Shown here one piece after another: positions 36,323-44,531 of a stretch of DNA of 64,000 bases. Where the stretch lies: assembly GCA_965248775.1 (NCBI GenBank), contig OZ252150.1, forward strand, positions 1,736,001 to 1,800,000, written 5' to 3'. Made by a program: the position numbers and the translations under genes. This DNA is from JBHHUI01 sp965248775 (GTDB lineage: Bacteria > Chloroflexota > Anaerolineae > Anaerolineales > JBHHUI01). Within the stretch, counting starts at the first letter, position 1; each line of letters opens with the position of its first letter. The notes below the pieces were generated by a model. The model had not been told where the DNA came from, made no database searches, and saw only the letters and a list, made by a program, of their open reading frames with translations.

Positions 36323-36418
36323 AAAGACCGGCCGGCTAAAGTGGCGGCGTTATTTTAATGAAGGAATTAAGGCGCTCACCCGGAAATACCACTTTTAAAG
36401 CTGAGCGGTCTTTTTTTT
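36323..36418 (+). terminator. long structured hairpin with T8 run upstream of the serine-cycle genes
   Basis: AAAGACCG (36323-36330) pairs with CGGTCTTT (36406-36413), AAAGTGG pairs with CCACTTT inside it, and TTAAT/ATTAA arms may close the top. Eight T residues follow the outer stem. It lies about 150 nt before the first serine-cycle start codon. It may be a plain terminator of the upstream unit or an attenuator/riboswitch-type leader; I do not recognise a known aptamer. Confidence 0.55.
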
Positions 36419-36569
36419 ATACTGCACGAAAGACTTTAGGGGTCAGTTCCCGAAATCCAATTATCATTATTGAAGCAGAAACGCTCTTTATTACTGCGCG
36501 AGATGCACTTCAGAGACATCAAGAGTTAAGGCGCTCCAAGAGGAATGTTGATCTTATGAGGAAAGTCCA

Positions 36570-37514
36570 ATGAGTTTCACCCAATATCCACCCGTCAATA
36601 CACGGCTGCAGCGTAATGAGTTGGCGGTTACCGGAAGCAATCCCACGCTTTTTGATAAGGCGCTAAATAGCTCTGCAGACTACGTTTTTTGGGATATTGA
36701 CGACGCGGTCGCCCCCGAAGACAAACCGCAAACCCGCAAAAATATCATAGAGGCTCTGAATGACCTCGATTGGCGCGCGAGCAGCAAAACAATCTCGGTA
36801 CGCATCAACGGGCTTGATACGCACTATATGTATCGCGATGTCGTCGATGTTGTCGAACAAGCCGGCCGGCACGTAGATACGATCCTTATTCCGAAGGTGG
36901 GAACTCCCGCCGATGTATATGTAGTCGATTGTCTGCTGACACAAATTGAAACCGCCCATGGTATCGAAGAACAAATTGGGATTGAATGTCTTATTGAAAC
37001 CGCGCTGGGAATGGCTAATGTTGAGGCTATCGCGCAATCGAGCAAACATCTCGAAGCGTTACATTTCGGCATTGCCGATTATTCTGCAAGCTTACACGCG
37101 CGAACCGTGAATATCTGTGGACTCAACCCAAACTATCCCGGCGATCAATGGCATAGCGCCCTGCAACGCATGTTGGTGGCTTGTCGGGCCTACAGTCTGC
37201 GGGCGATTGATGGTCCATTCGGGGATTTCAATGATCCAGACGGGTTTACTGCTGCTGCCACGAGAGCGGCCACAATGGGTTATGACGGCAAATGGGCGAT
37301 ACACCCATCCCAGATTGCACTTGCCAACCAGGTCATGTCGCCGCCCGCTACCGATGTGGAACATGCCCAAAGAGTCATCGCTGCGCTGAAAACTGCCGCC
37401 GCTAAAGGCAAAGGTGCCGCCCAATTGGACGGCAGGTTGATCGACGCCGCTTCGGAACGTATGGCGCTTATTTTAGTAAACCAAGCGTTGTTAATTGAAA
37501 ACATGCAGCAATAA
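36570..37514 (+). CDS. mcl: malyl-CoA lyase-type HpcH/HpaI/citrate lyase beta protein
   Basis: A 314-residue TIM-barrel CoA-ester lyase. The motifs D-I-D-D-A-V-A-P near residue 40 (Mg/CoA binding), R-I-N-G-L-D-T, I-G-I-E-C-L-I-E-T-A and L-H-F-G-I-A-D-Y point to the L-malyl-CoA/beta-methylmalyl-CoA lyase group. In the serine cycle it splits malyl-CoA to acetyl-CoA and glyoxylate, which fits the thiokinase genes just downstream. The ATG is preceded by GAGGAAAG. An aldehyde or citramalyl-CoA substrate cannot be excluded by sequence. Confidence 0.85.
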   Translation: MSFTQYPPVNTRLQRNELAVTGSNPTLFDKALNSSADYVFWDIDDAVAPEDKPQTRKNIIEALNDLDWRASSKTISVRINGLDTHYMYRDVVDVVEQAGRHVDTILIPKVGTPADVYVVDCLLTQIETAHGIEEQIGIECLIETALGMANVEAIAQSSKHLEALHFGIADYSASLHARTVNICGLNPNYPGDQWHSALQRMLVACRAYSLRAIDGPFGDFNDPDGFTAAATRAATMGYDGKWAIHPSQIALANQVMSPPATDVEHAQRVIAALKTAAAKGKGAAQLDGRLIDAASERMALILVNQALLIENMQQ

Positions 37515-37610
37515 GTCATTCCAAAAGTGGACGTGCGAAGCTGGCGGAAGAGGTTCCACGCGCCCAATTGGGAAGCCCCCTCTCATTAATAATTCATAGA
37601 GGACATTCAA

Positions 37611-38693
37611 GTGGACATTCATGAGTACCAAGCCAAGGAATTGCTCTCCGGATTCGGTGTCCAGATTCCGGAAGGTGGACTGGCCTACAGCCCGGAACAA
37701 GCCGCTTATCGCGCTATGTCGATTGGCGGTGAAAAATGGATAATGAAAGCGCAGGTGCATACCGGCGGTCGCGGGAAAGCCGGCGGGATCAAGATCTGCT
37801 CAAGTAGTGACGAGGTCTGGGATGCAGCAGATGACCTGCTTGGAATGCGACTGGTCACGGAACAAACCGGAGCCCGAGGGAAGGTCGTATACCGTCTCTA
37901 TGTTGAAGCTGTCTCCGACATCATGCGCGAGATCTATTTCGGAATCGTACTCGATCGGGCTCTCGAACGTGTCGTAATTACTGCATCCGCGGAAGGCGGC
38001 ATGGAACTTGAGGAAATCAGTCGAAAGAAACCAGAGTCCATTCTCTGTCAATCGATCGAACCTGCTGTTGGATTCCAGGAGTTCCAGGCGCGGGAATTAG
38101 CCTTTGGTCTGGGACTCTCTCGGAAGTTGCTCCGAAAGGCGGTTAAGACATTCGCGGCCTGTTACCAGGCACTCGTGAAACTGGATGCCACGATGGTCGA
38201 AATCAATCCTTTGGCCGTTACATCCGATGGCGGCTTGATTACCCTGGATGCAAAGATGGGGTTTGACGAAAACGCCCTCTTCCGCCGGCCAGAGATTTCT
38301 GAACTGCGCGATAAATCGCAGGAAGATCCTCGCGAGATGCGCGCTGCGGATCGCAATCTGAGTTATGTCGGATTAGAGGGTGAGATCGGATGCATGATCA
38401 ACGGTGCCGGACTCGCGATGGCAACCATGGATATGATCAAGCTCTCTGGTGGTGAACCCGCAAACTTTCTGGACATTGGAGGTGGCGCCTCTCCGGAACG
38501 GGTGGCCAAAGCATTCAGACTGGTGATGTCTGACGACAATGTAGAGGCCATTCTGGTCAATATATTTGCTGGTATCAACCGTTGCGGTTGGGTCGCCGAA
38601 GGTTTAGTTCAAGCGGTGGAGAGACTCGAGCTGAATATTCCACTGGTCGTTCGGTTGTCGGGTACACACGTCGAAGCAGGTAAAAAATCATAA
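37611..38693 (+). CDS. mtkA: malate thiokinase (malate-CoA ligase) beta subunit, C-terminus lost by frameshift
   Basis: MtkA/SucC-type ATP-grasp subunit of the ligase that makes malyl-CoA. It begins at GTG 37611 (M-D-I-H-E-Y-Q-A-K-E-L-L) and has the ATP-grasp and G-G-R-G-K-A-G-G motifs and I-N-P-L-A-V. The frame stops at 38693 after E-A-G-K-K-S. One more A in the run at 38682-38687 would restore I-I-R-D-S-N-H-P-I, but a TAG at 38714 would still interrupt before L-A-D-T-L-A-E-A-A-E and a TAA at 38783. About 30 residues are therefore missing. The assignment as MtkA rather than SucC comes from the neighbours mcl, sgaA and ppc. Confidence 0.85.
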   Translation: MDIHEYQAKELLSGFGVQIPEGGLAYSPEQAAYRAMSIGGEKWIMKAQVHTGGRGKAGGIKICSSSDEVWDAADDLLGMRLVTEQTGARGKVVYRLYVEAVSDIMREIYFGIVLDRALERVVITASAEGGMELEEISRKKPESILCQSIEPAVGFQEFQARELAFGLGLSRKLLRKAVKTFAACYQALVKLDATMVEINPLAVTSDGGLITLDAKMGFDENALFRRPEISELRDKSQEDPREMRAADRNLSYVGLEGEIGCMINGAGLAMATMDMIKLSGGEPANFLDIGGGASPERVAKAFRLVMSDDNVEAILVNIFAGINRCGWVAEGLVQAVERLELNIPLVVRLSGTHVEAGKKS

Positions 38694-38801
38694 GAGACAG
38701 TAATCATCCGATCTAGTTGGCGGACACGCTGGCTGAAGCGGCGGAGATGACTGTAGCCGCCTGGAAAAAGTCAACAACAGCGTAAGGCAGGGGAGGATAC
38801 T

Positions 38802-39689
38802 ATGAGTATCTTGCTAGACGAAAACACAAAGGTCATCATTCAGGGGTTCACAGGCCAGTCCGGAACATTTCACGGTCGAGAGATGATCAATTACGGCACT
38901 AAATTGGTCGGAGGCGTAACACCAAATAAAGGCGGCACAACCCATCTTGGTTTACCTGTCTTCAACACAGTCAAAGATGCGTTATCGGGCACTGATGCAA
39001 CTGCCACCATTGTCTTTGTACCGCCGCCATTTGCCACCGACGCGATCATGGAGGCGGCCGATGCAGGCATAAAATGCTGTGTCTGCATTACAGATGGCAT
39101 ACCAGCGCAGGATATGGTTCAGGTTAAACGTTACATGCTGCGCTATCGGGCCAGCAGAAAGATGTGTCTAGTCGGTCCAAATTGCGCGGGAGCCATTAGT
39201 CCGGGAAAGGCCATGATGGGGATCATGCCGGGTCATATTTATAAACAAGGGAACGTGGGTCTCGTGGCCCGTTCTGGCACGCTTGGCTATGAAGCGGTTT
39301 CTCAGTTGTTGCACCACGGAATTGGAATATCAACGAGTGTCGGTATTGGCGGCGATCCGATCAACGGAAGCTCATTCAAAGACCACCTCGAACGATTTGA
39401 AGAAGATGACGAGACCAGCGCAATCGTTATGATTGGAGAGATTGGCGGCGCACAGGAAATTGAGGCAGCCAAATTCTTCAAGGGGAACATGTCTAAACCG
39501 GTGCTGGGTTATATTGCGGGCCTGACGGCACCAAAAGGAAGACGGATGGGCCATGCCGGCGCCATCATATCGGCATATGGCGAGAGTGCGCCAGAAAAAG
39601 TTGAGTTGCTCAAAGAAAATGGCGTCACCATCATCCCGCATCCATCCGCATTCGGCGCGACTCTAGCCCAGGTTTTGGAATCCCTCTAA
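38802..39689 (+). CDS. mtkB: malate thiokinase (malate-CoA ligase) alpha subunit
   Basis: A 295-residue SucD-type subunit. It has the CoA-binding N-terminus (G-F-T-G-Q-S-G-T-F-H), V-G-P-N-C-A-G, and the phosphohistidine region with G-H-A-G-A-I-I near residue 246. With MtkA it activates malate with ATP and CoA. AGGGGAGG lies a few bases before the ATG. It is complete and healthy, in contrast to mtkA. Confidence 0.9.
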   Translation: MSILLDENTKVIIQGFTGQSGTFHGREMINYGTKLVGGVTPNKGGTTHLGLPVFNTVKDALSGTDATATIVFVPPPFATDAIMEAADAGIKCCVCITDGIPAQDMVQVKRYMLRYRASRKMCLVGPNCAGAISPGKAMMGIMPGHIYKQGNVGLVARSGTLGYEAVSQLLHHGIGISTSVGIGGDPINGSSFKDHLERFEEDDETSAIVMIGEIGGAQEIEAAKFFKGNMSKPVLGYIAGLTAPKGRRMGHAGAIISAYGESAPEKVELLKENGVTIIPHPSAFGATLAQVLESL

Positions 39690-39699
39690 ATAAATAATC

Positions 39700-40815
39700 A
39701 TGTCTAACCTCTATACCGATCTAAATCCCTCCCCACGCACATTACTCGGCCCCGGCCCCAGCATGGTTGATCCGCGTGTGCTGCGCGCCTTATCTGCACC
39801 CCTCATCGGCCACTTGGATCCGGAATTCATTACCATCATGAATGAAGTCCAAGATTTGTTGCGCTTTGTGTTCCAGACCGAGAACGATATGACCATCCCG
39901 GTTTCCGGTACCGGCAGCGCCGGCATGGAAGCTGCATTCTGCAACTTTGTCGAGCCTGGCGATCATGTGCTGGTCTGTGTCAATGGCTTATTCGGCCAGC
40001 GCATGGCTGATGTGGCAGGCCGCTACGGTGCCACGGTCACGTGCATCGAGCGTGCTTGGGGCGATGTGTTCTCACCTGCAGAAATTGAGACGGCATTGAA
40101 GCAACAACCCGCTAAGATGATCGCGATTGTCCACGCTGAAACATCGACTGGTGCTTTGCAACCAATGACGCAACTCGGCGAAATCGCCCATCGGCACGGC
40201 GCGCTATTGCTCCTGGACACTGTGACATCGCTCGGTGGAATCCCAGTCGAGATCGACAAATGGGGAGTGGACGTGTCTTACAGTGGTACCCAGAAGTGTC
40301 TCTCGTGCCCGCCGGGTCTTTCGCCACTGACTGTCAACGAGCGCGCACGCGAAGTCTTGCGTGCTAGGAAATCCAAAGTTGCCAATTGGTATCTCGACCT
40401 GAGCATGATCGAAAGTTATTGGGGTAGCGCACGCACCTATCACCATACTGCGCCCATCAGCATGAACTATGCTCTGCGGGAGGCCTTGCGCCTTATCTAC
40501 GAAGAAGGATTGCAGACTCGCTTTGCGCGGCATCGCGCTAACGCCGAATTGTTATGGGTTGGGTTGGAGGAACTCGGCTTAGAGCCATACGTGCCGCTCG
40601 AGCGCCGCCTGCCCAGTCTCACGACACCGCGGCTGCCCGAGGGAATAGACGAAGCCGCCATCCGCAGCCAACTGCTCGCCGATTACAATATTGAAATCGC
40701 TGGTGGGTTTGGACCGCTGCAAGGACAGGTCTGGCGCATCGGGCTGATGGGATACTCCAGCCGGAAGGAGAATGTGGCGATGTTGCTAACCGCGCTGCAT
40801 GATATTATGGGGTAG
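39700..40815 (+). CDS. sgaA: serine-glyoxylate aminotransferase
   Basis: A 371-residue class V PLP aminotransferase of the SgaA/AGXT group. It has G-P-G-P-S-M-V near the N-terminus, G-T-G-S-A-G-M-E-A for phosphate binding, D-T-V-T-S-L-G-G with the PLP Asp, and the Schiff-base Lys in S-G-T-Q-K-C-L-S. It converts serine plus glyoxylate to hydroxypyruvate plus glycine. It starts 10 nt after mtkB. Confidence 0.88.
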   Translation: MSNLYTDLNPSPRTLLGPGPSMVDPRVLRALSAPLIGHLDPEFITIMNEVQDLLRFVFQTENDMTIPVSGTGSAGMEAAFCNFVEPGDHVLVCVNGLFGQRMADVAGRYGATVTCIERAWGDVFSPAEIETALKQQPAKMIAIVHAETSTGALQPMTQLGEIAHRHGALLLLDTVTSLGGIPVEIDKWGVDVSYSGTQKCLSCPPGLSPLTVNERAREVLRARKSKVANWYLDLSMIESYWGSARTYHHTAPISMNYALREALRLIYEEGLQTRFARHRANAELLWVGLEELGLEPYVPLERRLPSLTTPRLPEGIDEAAIRSQLLADYNIEIAGGFGPLQGQVWRIGLMGYSSRKENVAMLLTALHDIMG

Positions 40816-40911
40816 GCTGGCAGGCAAACAGGATTCGGCTCGTTGATGGCTTCCTTCTCTACCCGATAGCTCTTTCGTTTATCTACCCCTCGACCTCCCC
40901 CACTTCACCTT

Positions 40912-43623
40912 ATGCAACTCTCTGAAACCATTCGTCTGCTCGGGGACATGCTCGGCGAAGTTCTACGCCAGCAAGAATCGATCGAACTCTTCAAAATCGA
41001 GGAACGCATTCGGAGTCTGGCCAAGGCGCGGCGGGCTGGCGATGAAACAGCCGCTGCTGCCATGTTGAATGAAGTAAAAAACCTATCCGTCGATTCGGCA
41101 CGGGTTGTTGCGACCGCGTTCGCAGTATATTTCGACCTTGTCAACTTAGCTGAGGAAAACCAGCGCGCACGCGCGCTGCGCGAACGTGAGAGCGGCCCGT
41201 CCGTGACGCCCAGTCCGGAATCAATCCGGGCTGCTGTCCAACAACTGAAGGAACAGGGAGTCGCACCTGAACAGATGTCGGCCTTATTGGACGACTTGCA
41301 AATTGAATTGGTGCTCACAGCGCACCCCACCGAAGCCAAGCGGCGAACCCTGCTCTCCAAATTGCAACGGATTGCCGCCCTACTCTATTCTCTTACTCAC
41401 GAAGCATTACTCGAACAAGAACGTGAATATCGCCACGACTCGTTGCGCGCCGAGATCACCAGTATCTGGCTGACAAACCGCGCTCGCACGCGTCAGGTGG
41501 CGATTACCGACGAAGTGCGCACCGGTCTGTTCATTATCGATGAGGTACTGTGGACGCTGTTGCCACAAATGTATCGCGAACTCAATCGCGCTCTGGCCGA
41601 TCATTATCCGGGGTTGAGCGCCGAAGGCACCTGGCTAAGGCTGGCATCCTGGATCGGCGGCGACCGAGATGGGAACCCGAATGTGACTATAGGGCTAACG
41701 GCAGAAACTCTACGCCTGCACCGCGGTCTGGCCGTCAAGCATCATCAGCGCACTCTGAAGTCGCTCTCGCGCAAACTCACCATGAGTGCTGCGCGCGTCC
41801 CCCCGACAACCCCGTTATTGGCCTGGCTGGCAGAGCGCCGACCCTTACCGGACCATGCCGCTTATTTGGCAGACCGCTACAGTTCAGAACCTTACCGGCT
41901 GGTCTTCTCTATACTTGCCGCAGATTTGGGTGCAGCGGCCGAGATACCCATGCAGGAGCGCCTGCTGTCGGACGGACAGATTGAAGCCCAGGCACAGGTC
42001 GCACAGCTAGAAACACTGCTCCAGCTGATTGCCACCTCCTTGCCCGAAGTGCTGACCCGACACGAGTTGCTCGATCTGCAGCGTCAGTTACAAATATTTG
42101 GGATGCACACGGCGCGTCTGGATATACGCGAAGACTCAGCAATATTAAACTCCACTCTGAGCGAAATTCTGCTCGCACTGGGGATCGAAGATGACTTTGA
42201 ACAGCGCGACCCAGCCCAGCGCATAGCGACGCTGCGGCGCATGCTCGGTTCGCAACTCCCGGCGCTGGCGGACCACCCCGGCGTTACGGCTGCGACAGCG
42301 GAAACGTGGGCTCTGTTCCAGTTACTCACACGCACGCGCGAAACCTACGGGCGGGCCATGTTCGGACCGTTCATCATATCTATGACACGCAGCGCCAGCG
42401 ACGTGTTAGCGGTTTTGTTAATGGCCGAGTGGACCGGTTGTGCGGACGGCCTGGATATCACACCGCTGTTTGAAACACTGGATGATTTGCAGGCTGCACC
42501 GGCAATTCTTAGCACGCTATTCGAACTCGAAGCCTATCGCGATCATCTGGCATCCTGCGAAGATACTCAGATGGTGATGATTGGCTATTCTGACAGCAAT
42601 AAAGATGGCGGCTATCTAGCAGCCAATTGGGCGCTATACACGGCGCAAGAAGCCATCTCGGAAACGTGCCGTGAGCATGGAATCAAACTCACGCTCTTCC
42701 ATGGCCGGGGCGGAACCGTGGCACGTGGCGGCGGACCGGCCAACCGTGCCATCCGCGCCCAGCCGCCAAATACGATCAACGGTCGCTTTCGAGTGACCGT
42801 GCAGGGCGAGACCATCGCAACCCGCTTTCTGAATCCACACCTCGCCCGGCGCAATCTGGAGCAGACGATCAGCGCCGTACTGCTGGCATCTGCGCCGGAC
42901 GCGCAGGAGACGCCTGCTCGGTCACCAGCCGCGTGGGTGCAGGCCATGGAGATCATGGCGGCCGCCTCGCGCGCGGTCTACCGAGGGCTAGTCTACGAAA
43001 CGGACGGGTTTCTAACGTATTGGGCGCAGGCCACACCGCTAGGGGAAATCAGTCGCCTGGAGATCGGTTCGCGGCCCAGCGCTCGCAAACCGGGTGAGCC
43101 AGACGTCCTTAAAATTCGCGCCATTCCATGGGTGTTTTCGTGGATGCAGAGTCGCTTCAACCTGCCAAGCTGGTACGGCCTGGGCACTGGGTTATCGCAA
43201 CCTGCACTTGAACTTGCCCAAGAAATGTATCGTGGCTGGCCGTTCTTCCGCGCACTTCTGGACAATGCCGAGATGGCGCTACTTAAGGCGGATATGGGCA
43301 TTGCGAAGTTGTATTCGGATCTCGTTTCAGATCGGGCGCTGGCCGAGCATGTATTTGCTGCAATCCTGGCAGAGTACGACAGAACTCGCGATGCGATCCT
43401 TGCTATTTCCGGACACCGACAGTTGTTGGATGCCGAACCCGTCTTACAGCGCTCGATCGAGTTGCGCAATCCATACGTCGATCCGCTCAACTATGTGCAG
43501 GTCGAGATGTTGCGCCGACTGCGTGCATTGCATGATCCCGAAGGCGCAGAGGCCAAAGCAATCCGCGACGTGGTCGTGCTCACGATCAATGGCATCGCGG
43601 CCGGACTGCGCAACACAGGTTAA
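40912..43623 (+). CDS. ppc: phosphoenolpyruvate carboxylase
   Basis: A 903-residue enzyme making oxaloacetate from PEP and bicarbonate, the C1-fixing carboxylation of the serine cycle. The catalytic marks are present: L-T-A-H-P-T-E-A-K-R-R, G-G-D-R-D-G-N-P-N and F-H-G-R-G-G-T-V-A-R-G-G-G-P. The length is normal and the frame unbroken. A 96-nt gap separates it from sgaA. Confidence 0.95.
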   Translation: MQLSETIRLLGDMLGEVLRQQESIELFKIEERIRSLAKARRAGDETAAAAMLNEVKNLSVDSARVVATAFAVYFDLVNLAEENQRARALRERESGPSVTPSPESIRAAVQQLKEQGVAPEQMSALLDDLQIELVLTAHPTEAKRRTLLSKLQRIAALLYSLTHEALLEQEREYRHDSLRAEITSIWLTNRARTRQVAITDEVRTGLFIIDEVLWTLLPQMYRELNRALADHYPGLSAEGTWLRLASWIGGDRDGNPNVTIGLTAETLRLHRGLAVKHHQRTLKSLSRKLTMSAARVPPTTPLLAWLAERRPLPDHAAYLADRYSSEPYRLVFSILAADLGAAAEIPMQERLLSDGQIEAQAQVAQLETLLQLIATSLPEVLTRHELLDLQRQLQIFGMHTARLDIREDSAILNSTLSEILLALGIEDDFEQRDPAQRIATLRRMLGSQLPALADHPGVTAATAETWALFQLLTRTRETYGRAMFGPFIISMTRSASDVLAVLLMAEWTGCADGLDITPLFETLDDLQAAPAILSTLFELEAYRDHLASCEDTQMVMIGYSDSNKDGGYLAANWALYTAQEAISETCREHGIKLTLFHGRGGTVARGGGPANRAIRAQPPNTINGRFRVTVQGETIATRFLNPHLARRNLEQTISAVLLASAPDAQETPARSPAAWVQAMEIMAAASRAVYRGLVYETDGFLTYWAQATPLGEISRLEIGSRPSARKPGEPDVLKIRAIPWVFSWMQSRFNLPSWYGLGTGLSQPALELAQEMYRGWPFFRALLDNAEMALLKADMGIAKLYSDLVSDRALAEHVFAAILAEYDRTRDAILAISGHRQLLDAEPVLQRSIELRNPYVDPLNYVQVEMLRRLRALHDPEGAEAKAIRDVVVLTINGIAAGLRNTG

Positions 43624-43799
43624 TTGATTTAGCACAGATAGGCGGCACGGTTTTACCCCACCCCAACCTCTCCCCACCTGCTGGGAGGGGCTTTCCTAGC
43701 TTTCTGTGCATCTTCCCCCTCCTTGATTCGGGGACACGTAGCTGTTAGGGGGAGGGGTAAATTCCCGACAACGTTTGCGCGCATCACAGCCTAAACGAG
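43624..43799. repeat. spacer with C/G-run inverted repeats
   Basis: CTCTCCCC and GGGAGGGG (about 43669-43690), and TTCCCCCTCC with GGGGGAGGGG (about 43712-43757), form imperfect inverted repeats, a common intergenic style. They may end the ppc transcript. No gene is present. Confidence 0.45.
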
Positions 43800-43828
43800 T
43801 TGACAAACATTCGATAGTGGTGTATTTT
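43800..43828 (+). promoter_or_regulatory. promoter of the cupin operon
   Basis: TTGACA (43800-43805) and TATTTT (43823-43828) with a 17-nt spacer. Confidence 0.7.
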
Positions 43829-43844
43829 TTGCATACGTATGCAA
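43829..43844. promoter_or_regulatory. LacI-type operator
   Basis: TTGCATACGTATGCAA is a perfect 16-bp palindrome with the central CG typical of LacI-family operators. It sits directly after the -10 box, over the expected transcription start. The operon encodes a LacI-family protein at 46979. Confidence 0.75.
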
Positions 43845-43925
43845 TAGTGCGTACTTAATCATGGCCGATCGCGCGTGATGTCTCGATGTTCAATTCCTTT
43901 CCACACAAGAGAATTGCCTAACCCC

Positions 43926-44531
43926 ATGAACCTATCAGAAGAAATGCATGCTCGTATTGTCCGGTTTGAAGAGCTGAAACAGCAAGGCACTTCTCTGATG
44001 TTTATCGATAGCATCTTGCCCGGCCATCAACGTATGAATTACGCTATCATCGGCGATACTGCCAGCGAGAATCCCGAGTTTGCTCCTTACATCTCAGTCC
44101 CCCACAAGTTTCAAATTGGCATGTTTTGCGCACTACCTGGAAATGGCCCCGCGTATCACACCCATGACTATACAGAGATGTTCCTGATCCTGAGTGGAAA
44201 GTGGCGTTTCTATTGGGGAATGAATGCGGAAGCCGAGCCGGAAGATGAAGTCATCCTTGGAAAGTGGGACTCGATTTCTCTGCCCCCAAAGTTGTGGCGC
44301 GGTTTCGAAGTTGTGAGTGACAAACCCGCTTGGGGGTTTGCCGTACTCGATCCACACGCCGTATTTACGGGTAAGGACCCTTACTGGGCGCCGCACGTTG
44401 TGAAGCAGGCAGCTGAACACGGATTCGACGCCGACGAAAGCGGCAAAATGATCAAGCCTCCCAACTATGAAGAATTGCGGGCTCAAATGTATGCGCGCCT
44501 CTGGGAAGGCGTTCAGAAGGCGGAGGAATGA
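43926..44531 (+). CDS. cupin-fold protein
   Basis: A 201-residue protein (ATG at 43926) with one cupin barrel: P-A-Y-H-T-H-D-Y-T-E-M-F, giving two His and a Glu as metal ligands, and a second strand motif around S-L-P-P-K-L-W-R-G-F. Cupins of this size act as isomerases, dioxygenases or sugar-acid enzymes. It is the first gene of the LacI-controlled operon and overlaps the next gene by 4 nt. Substrate unknown. Confidence 0.75.
   Translation: MNLSEEMHARIVRFEELKQQGTSLMFIDSILPGHQRMNYAIIGDTASENPEFAPYISVPHKFQIGMFCALPGNGPAYHTHDYTEMFLILSGKWRFYWGMNAEAEPEDEVILGKWDSISLPPKLWRGFEVVSDKPAWGFAVLDPHAVFTGKDPYWAPHVVKQAAEHGFDADESGKMIKPPNYEELRAQMYARLWEGVQKAEE

Noticed and set aside
36358..36573. 71-residue frame whose stop overlaps the mcl start as ATGA
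   Set aside because: It begins inside the hairpin leader, lacks a ribosome site and has no recognisable pattern; the overlap alone is weak evidence.
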